From: Muscardinus avellanarius
Taxonomy: Eukaryota; Chordata; Mammalia; Rodentia; Gliridae
Reading direction: 5' to 3'
DNA length: 64,000 nucleotides
Assembly: GCA_963383645.1 (NCBI GenBank)
Contig: OY726560.1
Coordinates: forward strand, 31,619,173 to 31,683,172
In this document: one piece after another, positions 62,538-64,000 of the stretch
Numbering within the stretch: position 1 is the stretch's first letter
How the letters are laid out: each line of letters begins with the position of its first letter
The notes under the pieces: model-generated
What the model saw: the letters and a program-made list of their open reading frames with translations, nothing else
Told to the model about the DNA's origin: nothing
The model's database searches: none
Position numbers and translations under genes: made by a program

Positions 62538-64000
62538 GATATATTTTATACTTTTATTATAGATTATAGTCTCACATAATAATAGAGTTCATTGTGATGA
62601 TGGCATCATGCCCATAGCACTTGGTGGACTTTCTTCTGCTCCTCCTCATTACCCCCCTTCCCCATACATGAGATTGAGATTGATATTGATGTTCTCACAT
62701 ATGTCCATAATGTCGATAAAAGTGAGTCCTTCATTGACTTTTCCCCCAAAAAAACACACCTCCTGGCCCATGGGAGTTTACCCTCCATCATCTGAAGTCC
62801 CTCTTATGTACCGGTTATTCCCTAGCTTCCCTATATGAGAGAAAACATATTTAACACTTCAATCTCTGTGACTAGCTAATTTCACTTAACATAATGTTTC
62901 CAGGTCAATCCATTTCTCTGCAAATGACATAATTTTCTTCCTTGATGGCTGAGTAGAATTCCATTGTGTGTTTATGCCATAATTTTGTCATCTATTAATC
63001 TGTTGATAGACACCTGGTTTGGTTTTAGACATCAGCCGTTGTGAATAGTGCTGCTATAAAAATGGATATCCATGAATTACTATAATAGTCTGATTTCAGT
63101 TTCTTTTGAAAGATACCCAGGAATGGCATAGCTGGATCACAGGGTGAATCAATTCCCATATTCTGAGGAATCTTCACACTGATTTCCAGAGTGTATATAC
63201 TAATTTGCAATCTCATCAACAGTGTAGAATAATTCTTATTTCCCCACATCCTTGTCAGCATTTATTGTTATTTGACTTCTTATTTTTTTGCAGGTCTGGG
63301 GAAGGAACCCAAGGCCATTCAACTTCCAAGATATACCCCTTACCCTATTTTTATTCTTTATTTTGAAACAGGGTCTCACAAAGTTGATTAGGCTGTCTGC
63401 CAACCACAATCCTCCAGTCTCAACCTCCCGAATCCTGGGATTACAAGCGTGCGCCACCACACCTGGCTAGTATTGATTGACTTCTTGGTGATTGCCATTC
63501 TAATTGGGGTTAAATGGAATCTCAGTGTAGTTTTAATATATAGCTCTCTGATTGCTAATATACTGAGCATTTTTATGTATGTATTGTCCATTTGTAATTT
63601 TTCTGTTTTGAAGTGTCTGTTTAATTCAATTGCCCATTTATATATTGGGTTAGTCTTTTTTTCAGTTTTAAGTCTTTTAAGTAATTTGTATATTCTAAAT
63701 ATTAGTCCTCTACCAGAGGAATAGCTGGCAAAATCTCCCCTTCTGTACATTCTCTCTTTAGACTTTTGATGGTTTTGTTTGATGAGCAGAAACTTTTTAG
63801 TTTAATGTCACCCCATTTTTAGTTATTAAATTTCCTGTGCTTTGAGTTTCTTATTGAAGAAGTTTCTAGCTGTACCTTTATGCTGGCAGGTTGGACTTAT
63901 GCCTTCCTTTAGACAAGAGAAGAAAATCAAAGGAATACAAATAGGAAGAGAAGAACTGAAATTATCTCTGTTTGCAGATGAGATAATCCTATACTTAGAA
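62538..64000 (-). mobile_element. L1 with 5' inversion, running off the window
   Basis: From 62538 to about 63905 the L1 reads antisense: tail, 3' UTR, then ORF2 C-terminal region (TCTGTTGATAGACACCTGGT, GTGAATAGTGCTGCTATAAA). From 63911 to 64000 the sequence instead reads forward as 30 open codons of the L1 reverse transcriptase, ending [13 protein letters not shown]. The usual FADD motif is FADE here. A SINE interrupts the antisense part at 63282-63472. Confidence 0.8.
63282..63472 (-). mobile_element. B1-dID SINE nested in L1
   Basis: T-run, dID complement (CAGGTCTGGGGAAGGAACCC) and B1 complement ending GCGCCACCACACCTGGC. TSD TTGACTTCTT at 63272-63281 and 63477-63486. Confidence 0.88.

Noticed and set aside
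63388..63750. 120-codon minus-strand open frame near the window end
   Set aside because: It runs through a SINE and the ORF2 C-terminal remnant of the L1; a broken transposon reading frame, not a gene.

Overview
This is mammalian nuclear DNA. Most of it is AT-rich and dense in microsatellites and retrotransposons. Young and middle-aged SINEs are B1 (7SL-derived) units joined to a tRNA-like dID unit, the architecture of squirrels and close relatives (Sciuromorpha). I therefore read the window as a squirrel-type rodent; the species cannot be resolved from sequence alone.

The window holds one protein-coding gene, the thyrotropin-releasing hormone receptor TRHR, on the minus strand. Its coding sequence is split over two exons: 52029-51241 (residues 1-263) and 17399-16992 (residues 264-398, TGA stop). 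A 33,841-bp phase-0 intron separates them. The predicted protein is 398 aa with all class A GPCR landmarks intact. A non-coding 5' exon with a good donor is predicted at about 52900-52662. The likely promoter lies above it, beside a long CT/CA (minus strand GA/TG) tract. A two-codon upstream ORF precedes the start codon.

Layout: 1-16991 is downstream flank with L1 pieces, an LTR-like fragment, SINEs and long unassigned stretches. 16992-52029 is the TRHR coding span with its repeat-filled intron (MIR, L2, L1, a MaLR-like LTR, B1-dID SINEs and microsatellites). 52030-53500 is the 5' UTR and promoter. 53900-64000 is upstream flank with a SINE cluster, a long decayed antisense L1 carrying stacked later insertions, and a 5'-inverted L1 that runs off the window end.

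I found no second convincing gene, no RNA gene, no CRISPR array and no undescribed multi-gene system. The most interesting points are retrotransposition structures: two 5' inversions, an L1 whose 5' and 3' ends remain without the ORFs between them, and nested SINEs with readable target-site duplications. The architecture of the TRHR 5' end and an mRNA-3'-end-like block about 6.4 kb beyond the TRHR stop are also worth a look. Repeat family names come from remembered consensus motifs, not database searches, and their edges are approximate unless a target-site duplication is given.
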